A DNA stretch of 62,801 nucleotides, from contig CAIRQE010000106.1 in the NCBI GenBank assembly GCA_903880655.1, forward strand, positions 1 to 62,801. Reading direction: 5' to 3'. Position numbers and translations under genes: made by a program. Origin of the DNA: an uncultured bacterium. GTDB taxonomy: Bacteria > Patescibacteriota > Saccharimonadia > Saccharimonadales > CAIOMD01. Below are positions 32,940 through 40,435 of the stretch, piece by piece; position 1 is the first letter of the stretch; each line of letters begins with the position of its first letter. The notes below the pieces were generated by a model. The model saw nothing but the letters and a program-made list of their open reading frames with translations, was not told the DNA's origin and did not search any database.

Positions 32940-34099
32940 TAGTCTATCCTTATAGTGGAACCAAATGGAGGTACAGTAGTCTTATTGCCTACCATTACCC
33001 ATAGAACAGGATAAGGGGGAGTATTTTTTGGATACTCAATCCATCCGTCTGTTATAAGTATACACACAACTGGATTACTTTTCATATCTTTTTCTACATA
33101 GTCAAATACACACAGGGAACTAGAGCCCCCTCCACCTTTAGGCTTGGTAGATGTGAGTAACCCACTGTAATTCTCTTCACGATACTGCTCGTGAGCGGCA
33201 ACCTCTGTATCCCAGTAAAGTAAATCTACTTTTTCGGGAGTTGTATTATCACATATACTAACTAACTCTGCCAATGCTTTTGCAATATCTTCGCCTGGTA
33301 TACTGCCTGATGTATCTATACCTACACAGATACTACCAATGCTCTCACTGATTTGACTAGGCATGTACACATCATGCTGTAACCAACGTCTATTAGGCTT
33401 AGCCCATGTGCTATCCCCCTTACCTGCACATACTGTCGATACGAACTCACGTAACTGCTCAGCCCAATTAACCTTAGACTGCATCACAGCATCAAAGCTA
33501 CGGTCTACCTCACCCCCCTGCTTACCTGCTAACAGTGCACCAGTACGTACAGCACTATCTATCTCCTTAGCTAACGCCTCCTTCTCTGCCTCGTCTAAAC
33601 TCTTAGCACCGTCCCAGTCATGCTCGTCCAGTGGCTTACCGCCGTTGCCCTTACCGTTCTTCTTATCTTCCTTCAACCTAGCGAACACCTCGCCGCTATC
33701 TAGCCCTCGATACATCTCGTCTACTAACCCTCCCTCTGGCATAACAAGGAAGTCGCCCCACTTGTTAAGGTCTTGTATCTCTAGGTTGATAACGTAATCA
33801 CATGCTTGGTTGGCTAACCAAGCATCTTCCTCATGAATCTTACGCCATACAAATAGATGCTGATATAACTTGTGCTTGGTCTCATGTAGTATAAGAAACC
33901 GTAACTCACTATCCTTAAGGCTCTCAACGAAAGCCCTACCATATGTAACATCACGCCCATTGGTACTTGCTGTAGGGCAGTCATCTTTCACCTCTATCTT
34001 ACCTACCATTAACAACCCTGAGTATGCTAGGGTACGCTTGTCTTGCATCAATGAAATATGGGCACGAGTCAACCTATCCTCTGCACTTAAATTAGACAT
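32939..34099 (-). CDS. VWA-domain protein with N-terminal putative metallopeptidase
   Basis: 386 residues. LILHETKHKLYQH gives a HExxH zinc site (H72, E73, H76) in the N-terminal domain, matching the putative metallopeptidase domain often fused to VWA. A charged linker is followed by a VWA domain with the MIDAS motif GIDTSGSI (D262, S264, S266). Such proteins work with a MoxR AAA+ ATPase, here encoded at 34743-35819, in metal-insertion or protein-remodelling complexes. A hairpin and an inverted repeat lie upstream of its start. Confidence 0.85.
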   Translation of the reverse strand: MSNLSAEDRLTRAHISLMQDKRTLAYSGLLMVGKIEVKDDCPTASTNGRDVTYGRAFVESLKDSELRFLILHETKHKLYQHLFVWRKIHEEDAWLANQACDYVINLEIQDLNKWGDFLVMPEGGLVDEMYRGLDSGEVFARLKEDKKNGKGNGGKPLDEHDWDGAKSLDEAEKEALAKEIDSAVRTGALLAGKQGGEVDRSFDAVMQSKVNWAEQLREFVSTVCAGKGDSTWAKPNRRWLQHDVYMPSQISESIGSICVGIDTSGSIPGEDIAKALAELVSICDNTTPEKVDLLYWDTEVAAHEQYREENYSGLLTSTKPKGGGGSSSLCVFDYVEKDMKSNPVVCILITDGWIEYPKNTPPYPVLWVMVGNKTTVPPFGSTIRID

Positions 34100-34118
34100 T
34101 TTAATTCTCCAATATACA

Positions 34119-34138
34119 GCCCCTGTAAAGGCAGGGGC
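34119..34138 (-). promoter_or_regulatory. Leader hairpin before the VWA gene
   Basis: GCCCCTG (34119-34125) and CAGGGGC (34132-34138) form a perfect 7-bp stem with a 6-base loop, 20 bases before the start. There is no T tract, so it is not a terminator. Farther upstream GTAGTAC and GTACTAC (34151-34168) form a second perfect inverted repeat. Confidence 0.5.
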
Positions 34139-34184
34139 GAAGCCTTATATGTAGTACGCTGGTACTACGCCTGATAACTGTTCC

Positions 34185-34646
34185 TTATTTACTCTCTACC
34201 CAGAATGGGTGATGTTCTCTCTTAGCACATAGATATACATCTCGTGCCTCCTCTGGTGTATCGTAGTAACCTAAGAACTTATTTACACCTTTTATTGATA
34301 TGGCTGCTTGCCATTTACCTCTAGTCGTACTCCAGCTCATTCCTTTACAAGTACTATTGTTTTGTCCGTTCTCCTTGTCAGTATCTAATCTAAGATTGCA
34401 TATTCTATTGTCGTCTTTAGCTTCATTAATATGGTCTATAGAATATAGGGGTGGTACCCCATGATAGAAGTACCATGCTAGTCTATGAGCTAAGTACCTC
34501 TTAGTTTTATATTGGATATACACGTACCCATTTTTAGCTTTATGTCCTGCTATTTTATTTAGTTTATTCTGTCTACCTGTATTCCTTACCCAAGTAAACA
34601 GTCCAGTCTCAGGGTCATAGGATAAATAATCTTTGATGTCTAACAT
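34185..34646 (-). CDS. HNH-AP2 homing endonuclease inserted between the VWA and MoxR genes
   Basis: 153 residues. YDPETGLFTW, AHRLAWYFYHG, SIDHINEAKDDNRICNLR (D71, H72, N80, N84) form the HNH core; KGMSWSTTRGKWQAAI and LGYYDTPEEARDVYL are AP2-like. It resembles the gene at 32454-32939 and splits the VWA/MoxR pair, as a homing gene would. A TATAAT at minus 34736-34731 may be its -10 element. Confidence 0.9.
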   Translation of the reverse strand: MLDIKDYLSYDPETGLFTWVRNTGRQNKLNKIAGHKAKNGYVYIQYKTKRYLAHRLAWYFYHGVPPLYSIDHINEAKDDNRICNLRLDTDKENGQNNSTCKGMSWSTTRGKWQAAISIKGVNKFLGYYDTPEEARDVYLCAKREHHPFWVESK

Positions 34647-34742
34647 GATACCTCCAGTTAAGGTCAGTGAAAATGGGTGGTCAACGCTTACTGAAGGCGT
34701 GTTCGGTTTGCATACCTAGACCACAAAACCATTATACCATAA

Positions 34743-35819
34743 CTAATTAAAAAGGTAGCCGTTATTCACAGCCCACTCAGTAAAGACCCTATTAGTAACT
34801 GCTATGCTACGCTTAGGAGACTTACTACTCATAACACTCATAGCGAACAGAGCCTGTGCTTCTTTAGACAGTCGTGCCATATACTGCATCCAGCTACCAA
34901 AGGTAGTATCTTCTACGTTACTTAATGCCTTTGATACTATCAAGCAGGTGGACGCACCGTTATGTGGGACTACAGTAGTAGTCGGGTTGTTGATGATTTC
35001 AGCCCAGCTTGGCATGGTGTTGCTTAACTTCAAGACATTCATCATATCCATCGTAGCCCTCTCACCGATAACCCCAAACAATGCGTGGGTCAGTACATCT
35101 TCAGGCATATCACGGCACATCTTAAGTATGTCAGATGCTTTCTCTAATGAACGTGGCGTAACGAACGCCGCTCTTGGTACACGTGGGTCATTGATGTACT
35201 CATTCATATCGGGGCGCTCATAGTCCTCGAATGATGCCAGCATAGCTGGATACTCTATAGCTGTAGCTATTACTACAGGGTCAACCCCTGCGTTCTGTGC
35301 ATAGTCCCATCGCCACTGCTCTGCAGTTGGTTTACGCATCTTAACTACACATAATCTATTACGTGCATGGGGTGGTATGTTATCGCCTATACCCTCAACC
35401 GCTAAGTTGGTAGTCGCAAAGACTATTGACCCCTCTGGTAGTGCATGTATGCCGAGCTTACGTTCTAGCATCAGTCGTAGACAAGCGTTCATCACAGCTT
35501 TAGATGCCTTACCTACCTCATCAAGCATAACTATCAAGGGTTTATCTAAGTGAAACCCAAACTCTTCGTTGGGTATGAACGAGCAGACAGGGACATCATT
35601 AACTGAGCGTATTTGTGGAACTAAGAAGTCACCCACATCTTTAGTAGTGATGTCTATGTAGCATGGGATATGGTTGGGGTGGGACTCTGATAGAGTCTTA
35701 AGTATAGATGACTTGCCTATCCCCATCTCTCCCTGTACAAGGACAGTGAGCCGCTCACCTACTGAGCTGATAAGTTTGATAGTGTCTTGCATAGTGATTG
35801 AACTATATGGCTTCTTCAT
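34743..35819 (-). CDS. MoxR-type AAA+ ATPase
   Basis: 358 residues. Walker A GEMGIGKS (30-37), Walker B IVMLDEVGKAS (D100, E101), a sensor-1 FATTN segment and PPHARNRLC as arginine-finger region identify a MoxR/CobS-like AAA+ protein. These partner with VWA proteins (CobS/CobT and MoxR/VWA pairs). The VWA gene lies downstream across an inserted HNH gene, and a DUF3150 protein lies upstream. A promoter, TTAA hairpin and GGGTAC palindrome precede the start. Confidence 0.88.
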   Translation of the reverse strand: MKKPYSSITMQDTIKLISSVGERLTVLVQGEMGIGKSSILKTLSESHPNHIPCYIDITTKDVGDFLVPQIRSVNDVPVCSFIPNEEFGFHLDKPLIVMLDEVGKASKAVMNACLRLMLERKLGIHALPEGSIVFATTNLAVEGIGDNIPPHARNRLCVVKMRKPTAEQWRWDYAQNAGVDPVVIATAIEYPAMLASFEDYERPDMNEYINDPRVPRAAFVTPRSLEKASDILKMCRDMPEDVLTHALFGVIGERATMDMMNVLKLSNTMPSWAEIINNPTTTVVPHNGASTCLIVSKALSNVEDTTFGSWMQYMARLSKEAQALFAMSVMSSKSPKRSIAVTNRVFTEWAVNNGYLFN

Positions 35820-35843
35820 TATCGTATCCTAATTGTTTGGTAT

Positions 35844-35857
35844 GGGTACTTGTACCC
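35844..35857 (-). promoter_or_regulatory. GGGTACTTGTACCC palindrome, copy 1 (MoxR leader)
   Basis: Six-base inverted arms GGGTAC/GTACCC with a 2-base centre, 25 bases before the MoxR start. One of seven copies between 35.8 and 41.2 kb. Confidence 0.7.
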
Positions 35858-35866
35858 GAAATGTCA

Positions 35867-35881
35867 GCCCCTTAAGGGAGC
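35867..35881 (-). promoter_or_regulatory. TTAA-loop hairpin in the MoxR leader
   Basis: GCCCC (35867-35871) pairs with GGGAGC (35876-35881, one bulged A) around TTAA. It shares the core CGCTCCCTTAAGG on the minus strand with the SNF2 leader hairpin. Confidence 0.5.
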
Positions 35882-35904
35882 GATGCTTTACTTCAACTGC
35901 AGGT

Positions 35905-35935
35905 ATATTACACGTTATGTGTCATGGTGTGTCAA
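35905..35935 (-). promoter_or_regulatory. Candidate promoter for the MoxR gene
   Basis: Minus-strand TTGACA (35935-35930) and TAATAT (35910-35905), 19-base spacer, overlapping the end of the upstream gene. The -35 context TTGACACAC is the same as in the promoter at 38424-38454, which also has a 19-base spacer. Confidence 0.6.
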
Positions 35936-36320
35936 GTGTCTCCCCTATGGGGTATGGTTCGCCTTCTGTTTCTAAGTGTATAGACTGTGTTGGGAACACT
36001 ATATCGACTGTATATATGTCTTGTCCTTCATCATCTTTACCATCTTGATCTATATCTCCTATCTCCTCACCTACTCTACAGAATGCCCACGCACAACCCT
36101 GTGCTTTAGCATCTTCGAGCAACCGCTTATGTGCTATCACTAACTCATACTCGTCATACCACTTGACCCGCCAATGATAGAATAAAATAGTCGTGTCATC
36201 TACTAAATTAAACTCCTTTAAATCAATCTCAGGATCTAGTGCCTGAGCCGCCATGAATCTTATGCGGTGCTCTTTATTTTTAAACGCGATTGTGTACGCT
36301 ACATCACTACGGTATCCCAT
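35922..36320 (-). CDS. Conserved phage protein of unknown function (MGYRSDVAY type)
   Basis: 132 residues starting MGYRSDVAYTIAF, a start I recall from phage hypothetical proteins. It has aromatic, strand-rich parts (ILFYHWRVKWYDEY) and an acidic patch (DIDQDGKDDEGQD) that might bind a metal ion. AGGAG precedes the ATG. It lies between DUF3150 and MoxR and carries the MoxR promoter in its last codons. Confidence 0.65.
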   Translation of the reverse strand: MGYRSDVAYTIAFKNKEHRIRFMAAQALDPEIDLKEFNLVDDTTILFYHWRVKWYDEYELVIAHKRLLEDAKAQGCAWAFCRVGEEIGDIDQDGKDDEGQDIYTVDIVFPTQSIHLETEGEPYPIGETLDTP

Positions 36321-36334
36321 TACTCTTCTCCTAA

Positions 36335-37207
36335 TTAAAACAAATCTAATATGGCGTCTACGTCACGCTTCAAGGTAACACGTACATAATCTGAGTCCTT
36401 AATGTCTTTACTATCAATGCCAGTAAAGCTGTCCTCTAACTTAATACGCATAGCCTCTAGTTGAGTGTCGCCCTTGATATTGAAATGGGTGAGTAGCCCA
36501 CACAGCTCACGTGTGTTCTCCAACACGCTATCGTATATCTTGCCTTTACTACCGTCCTCATTAGTACGCAACCCAAAGCTAAGCTGGGTAAGTATCCTGT
36601 GTAACCTGTCGTATGCGTCAGCATGTACCTTCTCTATGTTTGCCTGATACATCATGTCATATTGATCCTTAAGGTCGTTAAGCCCCTCGTTACCTATATC
36701 AATACGCCAGTCGCCTGACTCTGGCAATGGGTTGTACCGTACTACAAAGCCGAACTTGCTTATAACCTCCTGTGCATCAGGATACTCAGCTCTATCAAAG
36801 AGCGTGCCCAACTGGAACGCCGCCGCACTTACCCTTAAGTTGTAATCTGCAATAAAGTCATTCACTAAGCCCCAATACTGCTTCTCAAGTCGTGCCATCT
36901 CACTCTTATAAGTAAAGAACTGAGCAGTAGTCAGCAAGCGGTCGCCATTGTCGTTCCACGGTGATGTCTGTGTCATGTGGTAAGTTCTGATAAGCCCTGC
37001 CAGCTTTTGGATTGCCGCAAGTGAGTCATCACCTGCTAACAGATTCTTGTGGTAGTTGCCCGCTTTTGTTCTCGTACTATTTGATATGTCTACATCATTA
37101 GATACTTTCTTATCCAGCTTGCGAGCTGTCCACAGGCTGATGCTAAGTGATACCAGCATAGCTGATGATGAAAGGCTTTTTACGTTTGTATTTGTATTTG
37201 ATGTCAT
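36335..37207 (-). CDS. DUF3150-like protein, MoxR/VWA-associated
   Basis: 290 residues from ATG 37207, 23 bases after the palindrome. The start SSAMLVSLSISLWTARKLDKKVSNDV matches DUF3150 proteins, which open with a similar L-x-I-x-x-W-x-(A/G)-R-K-x-D-K-K-V segment and occur beside MoxR and VWA genes in phages and plasmids. The rest is helical. A start at 37285 would translate the palindrome (PLGTSTHLL) and has no ribosome site. Function unknown beyond the association. Confidence 0.7.
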   Translation of the reverse strand: MTSNTNTNVKSLSSSAMLVSLSISLWTARKLDKKVSNDVDISNSTRTKAGNYHKNLLAGDDSLAAIQKLAGLIRTYHMTQTSPWNDNGDRLLTTAQFFTYKSEMARLEKQYWGLVNDFIADYNLRVSAAAFQLGTLFDRAEYPDAQEVISKFGFVVRYNPLPESGDWRIDIGNEGLNDLKDQYDMMYQANIEKVHADAYDRLHRILTQLSFGLRTNEDGSKGKIYDSVLENTRELCGLLTHFNIKGDTQLEAMRIKLEDSFTGIDSKDIKDSDYVRVTLKRDVDAILDLF

Positions 37208-37230
37208 GATGTTCTCCAAAATTAAAAGGT

Positions 37231-37244
37231 GGGTACTTGTACCC
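37231..37244 (-). promoter_or_regulatory. GGGTACTTGTACCC palindrome, copy 2 (DUF3150 leader)
   Basis: Perfect 6-base arms with TT centre, 23 bases upstream of the DUF3150 start. A degenerate CGCCTT-type hairpin remnant lies about 40 bases farther up, as in the other leaders. Confidence 0.7.
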
Positions 37245-37388
37245 AATGGTTGGGGTGTATCAGCACAAGGCGGTAAAGCGTACATATTAATAGGCTGCCC
37301 TGCCTGATACCTCTGCGGTTAATTCAAACGCCCACTCACAGATATACGGCGTCTGGGCTTATTCACCTACCCGGCTTAGGTCACACAT

Positions 37389-37565
37389 TTAATCTTCGTC
37401 TACTCTTAATAGCTCAGCTATCAGTTTTTCATTGCTATAATTGTGTAGGTAAAATCTTTTATACAAGTCAATCCTAAGGTCAGACCATTCAATATTGTAA
37501 TCATTACTCGTTATCATGCGACCCATTAACACATCTATAACCTTTACACGCTCTTCCTTAGTCAT
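37389..37565 (-). CDS. Small protein of unknown function (58 aa)
   Basis: ATG 37565 overlaps the stop of the 193-residue gene (ATGA). The product MTKEERVKVIDVLMGRMITS... is charged and helical and ends LLRVDED. It fills an otherwise empty 180-base stretch of the operon. The 180 bases after it, up to the DUF3150 start, hold palindrome copy 2 and no gene that I can support. Confidence 0.6.
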   Translation of the reverse strand: MTKEERVKVIDVLMGRMITSNDYNIEWSDLRIDLYKRFYLHNYSNEKLIAELLRVDED

Positions 37566-38143
37566 GACAGACTCCCGTCCTCTTCGAAGTCCATGTATTC
37601 CACACCTTCAAAGAAGTTATCCATAGAGAACTCATACTCATAAGCGTTCTCCAGCTCACGGTACAGTTGCCGCATGTAGTCCCTGCATTGCCGTTCAATA
37701 TCAGGCTCAGCATCGGTCATCACCTTATCAAACTTTCCAACATCGTTAGTTTCTATATCCCAATCAAGCGTTATGGTATTTTCATGGCAATAGTGGCGGT
37801 GCTGTGTTTTTCGTAGGAGCACCATGTACTCCGCATAGTCGTCTGACAATGTATCAAACGGTACTGTAGATATGTACAACTCAATGTGTTTTTGTCTTAC
37901 ATCAGGGTGGGCTTCAAGAAACTTTTTTAGGTTTATACTGCCCTCAAAACTAGCACCATCTCCCTGTGAATGGAACCCACTCCAATGCATGTCATACACC
38001 TCAGTATCAATACCAACATCTTCAAGTCGCTCAACCCAATCTTCGAGCACGTGATGTGCCCAATGGTTATCGTATAGCTCCCTATTCTTAAAGCTCTCAA
38101 AGGCACGTTCCTTTGCCTCGTCTGATAACTCGTTATATTGCAT
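37562..38143 (-). CDS. Conserved phage protein with HWSGFHSQGDGASF motif
   Basis: 193 residues. It starts MQYNELSDEAKERAFE and contains HWSGFHSQGDGASFEG (about 53-68), a pattern I recall in many phage hypothetical proteins. The C-terminus is acidic (FFEGVEYMDFEEDG). No catalytic set is evident. It is coupled to genes on both sides. Confidence 0.65.
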   Translation of the reverse strand: MQYNELSDEAKERAFESFKNRELYDNHWAHHVLEDWVERLEDVGIDTEVYDMHWSGFHSQGDGASFEGSINLKKFLEAHPDVRQKHIELYISTVPFDTLSDDYAEYMVLLRKTQHRHYCHENTITLDWDIETNDVGKFDKVMTDAEPDIERQCRDYMRQLYRELENAYEYEFSMDNFFEGVEYMDFEEDGSLS

Positions 38144-38152
38144 GATGTTCTC

Positions 38153-38320
38153 CTACGCATACCATTTAGGTAATGCTTTGTATTCTTTTACTAAGTTGGG
38201 GTACTCAGCTTCAAGCAATTTGCACAGCAGTCTATCTGCATATAAGTGCATGCTCTCTATGTCCTCTTTATGTTCATCACATATAGCTTTTAATTGTTCT
38301 AATGCTTGTTGCTCATTCAT
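38153..38320 (-). CDS. Small helical protein, first gene of a transcription unit
   Basis: 55 residues from ATG 38320 (MNEQQALEQLKAICDEHKED...), with AGGAA 8 bases upstream. A start at 38383 would translate the palindrome (SGTSTHNNN) and is rejected. Amphipathic helices, no family. A near-consensus promoter, hairpin and palindrome precede it. Confidence 0.65.
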   Translation of the reverse strand: MNEQQALEQLKAICDEHKEDIESMHLYADRLLCKLLEAEYPNLVKEYKALPKWYA

Positions 38321-38355
38321 CGTCTTATTCCTATTTATTATTAAGTTGTTGTTAT

Positions 38356-38369
38356 GGGTACTTGTACCC
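38356..38369 (-). promoter_or_regulatory. GGGTACTTGTACCC palindrome, copy 3
   Basis: Perfect arms with TT centre, in the leader of the 55-residue gene, downstream of its promoter and hairpin. Confidence 0.7.
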
Positions 38370-38382
38370 GATTCAGTAGTCA

Positions 38383-38397
38383 ACCGCTTAAGGCGGT
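38383..38397 (-). promoter_or_regulatory. TTAAG-loop hairpin in the leader at 38.4 kb
   Basis: ACCGC (38383-38387) and GCGGT (38393-38397) form a 5-bp stem around TTAAG. On the minus strand it is followed by TGAC, as after the MoxR hairpin. Confidence 0.5.
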
Positions 38398-38423
38398 GAA
38401 TCTTTTATCAAACTACAGGACAT

Positions 38424-38454
38424 ATTATACGCCCTTTCCCAGTGTGTGTGTCAA
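38424..38454 (-). promoter_or_regulatory. Near-consensus sigma70-type promoter
   Basis: On the minus strand a perfect TTGACA (38454-38449) and a perfect TATAAT (38429-38424) with a 19-base spacer. The predicted start falls just before the hairpin and palindrome of the leader, about 95 bases from the 55-residue gene. Confidence 0.7.
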
Positions 38455-38479
38455 GTCATTGATTTAATTAGCTTTTATT

Positions 38480-38497
38480 TAGGGGAATGGGGATTCC
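38480..38497 (-). other. Hairpin after the 415-residue gene
   Basis: GGGGAAT and ATTCCCC with a 4-base loop form a perfect 7-bp stem, about 35 bases beyond the gene's stop on the minus strand. The following bases are A-rich rather than T-rich, so termination is uncertain. Confidence 0.45.
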
Positions 38498-38530
38498 CCA
38501 TAGAGACCTGTTTCCCTCTTAGCTTCCCTC

Positions 38531-39778
38531 TTAGCTTCCCGCTTTCCTCGTTACCAGTATGTCTCCGTTCCTTAACTTCTGTTTGAACCCTTTTAGTTTG
38601 CTCAGTCGTTTCTCGAACTCTCGTATGGCATCAGCCTCACTCCATGCATAAAAGTCTGGTATCTTGCCTCTCTCTACCACTCCTTGCACCACCCATTGCC
38701 CTTTAATATGCTTTATGTTGCGTGTGTACCCATACACTCTCTTACACGCACGTGCACGCACCTGCTTCTTTAATGTAGGGTCTTTAGTGATAGTCGCCGT
38801 ACTGACAGCGTCAGGCTTGATGTTGTCCCATCTTAAGTTGAGTGGGTCGCCGTCCATGCATGGCTTGCGTCTGGGCTTGTTGGTCTTGTGGTCGTATAGC
38901 TTCAGACCCTCTGGTGCTACGGTCGTATTTACCCTGTATGCGTTATCAATGCCGCGAGTGTAGTTCCAGTCGCCTCCTGCACCCATATAAAGGTATGCTA
39001 GTTGATTGGCAGTGTATTCTTTCCCTAACAGCACTATGCGTACGTATGGGTTGTTCTTCTTAAGGTAGTATGGCACTCTTATTAGCTCGTCTGTCGCTCC
39101 TTGTGGCGCTTTCTTTGCATAGAACAGTCGGTATATGTCCGTTTGGCGTCCTTTCTGGGTTTGTGCTTGTGCTTGTGCTGTTAGATACGCCTCCTCACTC
39201 ACTATATGATACCCTGACAACCTTGACGGCTTGCGTGGTAGTTTGCTCTTGTCCTTTGCTTTACCCTTTGCATTGGACTGTTTTGTATGCTTACTTGGAG
39301 GCTTATTTGGCGGCATTACTACTCTACCTGCTCTTTTACCTGCTAGTGAGCCTGTTTGCCACTCAAATGTGCCTTCCTCTGGGTCGTAGTATAAGTGGTG
39401 CTTCAGTTGCTCTTGCGTTAGTGGTTGCGCTCGTGCTTGCAGCCGCCTTTCTTTGTCTTGGGTACGTGTACCCGATATTGCATCTTCTATCGCCGTCTTT
39501 ACGTAATGTTTAAGTAGTAGGGTCTCTTTACCAGTGTTGGGGTTAGTGTATATATAGTTAGCCAGTGCTGTTAGTTCATCTATTACTGCATTACGCCTAT
39601 CTCTTTTCTCTATCTGTTCTTGCACTGACAGTCTTTTTTGCAGTTGTTTGTTTTCCCTCTCTGCTTGCTTACTTAAAGCGTATTTATATCGCCTATATTC
39701 ATTTGCATGGATTCTGTTTAGTCTTGATGCTTCAGATAGTCCTAAGTAGTATTGCGCTGTTCTTTTTATAGGTTGCAT
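38531..39778 (-). CDS. Large basic protein with degenerate HNH/AP2-like architecture
   Basis: 415 residues. A very basic helical N-terminus is followed by LTQEQLKHHLYYDPEEGTFEW, the same opener as in the HNH-AP2 genes. YTANQLAYLYMGAGG stands where those have YRAHRLAWLVMTG, and GDPLNLRWDNI stands near their DNRWCNLR. The catalytic DH pair is missing. The end (GQWVVQGVVERG, AWSEADAIREFEKRL) is AP2-like. It may have become a DNA-binding protein. A GGGTACGTGTACCC copy lies in the coding sequence at 39460 (SGTRTQD). No promoter was pinned down. Confidence 0.65.
   Translation of the reverse strand: MQPIKRTAQYYLGLSEASRLNRIHANEYRRYKYALSKQAERENKQLQKRLSVQEQIEKRDRRNAVIDELTALANYIYTNPNTGKETLLLKHYVKTAIEDAISGTRTQDKERRLQARAQPLTQEQLKHHLYYDPEEGTFEWQTGSLAGKRAGRVVMPPNKPPSKHTKQSNAKGKAKDKSKLPRKPSRLSGYHIVSEEAYLTAQAQAQTQKGRQTDIYRLFYAKKAPQGATDELIRVPYYLKKNNPYVRIVLLGKEYTANQLAYLYMGAGGDWNYTRGIDNAYRVNTTVAPEGLKLYDHKTNKPRRKPCMDGDPLNLRWDNIKPDAVSTATITKDPTLKKQVRARACKRVYGYTRNIKHIKGQWVVQGVVERGKIPDFYAWSEADAIREFEKRLSKLKGFKQKLRNGDILVTRKAGS
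39460..39473 (-). repeat. GGGTACGTGTACCC palindrome, copy 4 (inside the 415-residue gene)
   Basis: Perfect arms with GT centre, encoding GTRT in the reading frame. Together with the copy at 40669 it shows that the element also occurs inside genes. Confidence 0.7.
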
Positions 39779-40392
39779 TAGGTTTGTCCTTTTGGGCTGT
39801 TTTGAGGCTGTAATTGTAGTACACGTGTCACATAAAAATCAAGATATACGTTGACAATGAACAAGTAAAAATTCTCTAAGGGCACGTAGAACGGGCTTGT
39901 GACGGAGTAGGTAAGGCAAAAATTAGTGTTATTAAAGATTTGGAATTATGAGAGAGGAAGAACAAAAAGAAGTAAAAAAACATATATTCCCCTGTACAAC
40001 ACGTGTCACAGGGAAAAAGAAGAAATTTTGAAAAACTTTCCTCTCTATATATATATTATAATAATAATAATAATAATAAGACCTTTTTTTTCTAACCCTC
40101 ACCGCTGCTGGGCTCACAGGAATTTTAGTTGTTCATTGTCAATGCATTGCGCCCTATTTTCTGTTACACGAGTTTCTCACCTGCTCACTATCCTTATGCT
40201 AAACATCACCATCACGCATACACATTACAGACAACTAGCATGTTCTTTATAAAGCGATTTAAGGCTCATTTAGGGCAATGTAGCACTTTTTTATTATCGA
40301 CGCGTAAAGGGCATGCTACTTCGCTTAAATCGCATAGCTTAGTTTAGTAAAAGAAACAGGTATCAAATTCAGCGCGTGGCTGAATTTTAGGC

Positions 40393-40416
40393 AAAAAAAA
40401 GCCCCCTTTCGGGGGC
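40393..40416 (-). terminator. Rho-independent terminator after the 225-residue gene
   Basis: GCCCCC (40401-40406) and GGGGGC (40411-40416) with a 4-base loop; on the minus strand the stem is followed by eight T (forward A tract 40393-40400). It lies 20 bases beyond the stop of the 40436-41113 gene. Confidence 0.9.
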
Positions 40417-40419
40417 TTT

Positions 40420-40433
40420 GGGTACTTGTACCC
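40420..40433 (-). repeat. GGGTACTTGTACCC palindrome, copy 5 (between stop codon and terminator)
   Basis: Perfect arms with TT centre, placed between the stop at 40436 and the terminator stem, so here it is at the 3' end of a transcript. Confidence 0.7.
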
Positions 40434-40435
40434 AA

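Larger units (their letters stand above)
39779..40435. other. 657-base non-coding, repeat-rich region; candidate origin or control region
   Basis: No credible gene. It holds inverted copies of TTGACAATGAACAA (39851-39864) and its complement (40129-40142); two ACACGTGTCACA sites (39821-39832 and 39999-40010), the second inside an imperfect CCCTGT/ACAGGG dyad; a TA-rich tract with seven TAA repeats (40059-40079); a 10-bp inverted repeat GCGATTTAAG/CTTAAATCGC (40254-40263 and 40324-40333); and the terminator and palindrome of the next gene. A run of dyads beside an AT-rich tract is what an origin or a large regulatory region looks like; neither is proven. Confidence 0.5.

Noticed and set aside
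34647..34742. Possible tRNA in the gap before the HNH gene (GGTTTG and CC-rich segments)
   Set aside because: No cloverleaf could be folded: no T-arm GTTCRA with a matching stem and no acceptor pairing.
37208..37285. N-terminal extension of the DUF3150 gene
   Set aside because: It would translate the palindrome and leader; no ribosome site. The 37207 start fits the family opening.
39070..39513. 147-codon Leu-rich plus-strand frame
   Set aside because: Shadow of the basic 415-residue gene; Leu-rich only because of complementary codons.
39926..40252. A 108-codon plus-strand frame in the repeat-rich intergenic region
   Set aside because: It encodes an Ile run from the TAA/TA tract, has no ribosome site and unusual composition, and lies over the inverted repeats; treated as non-coding.
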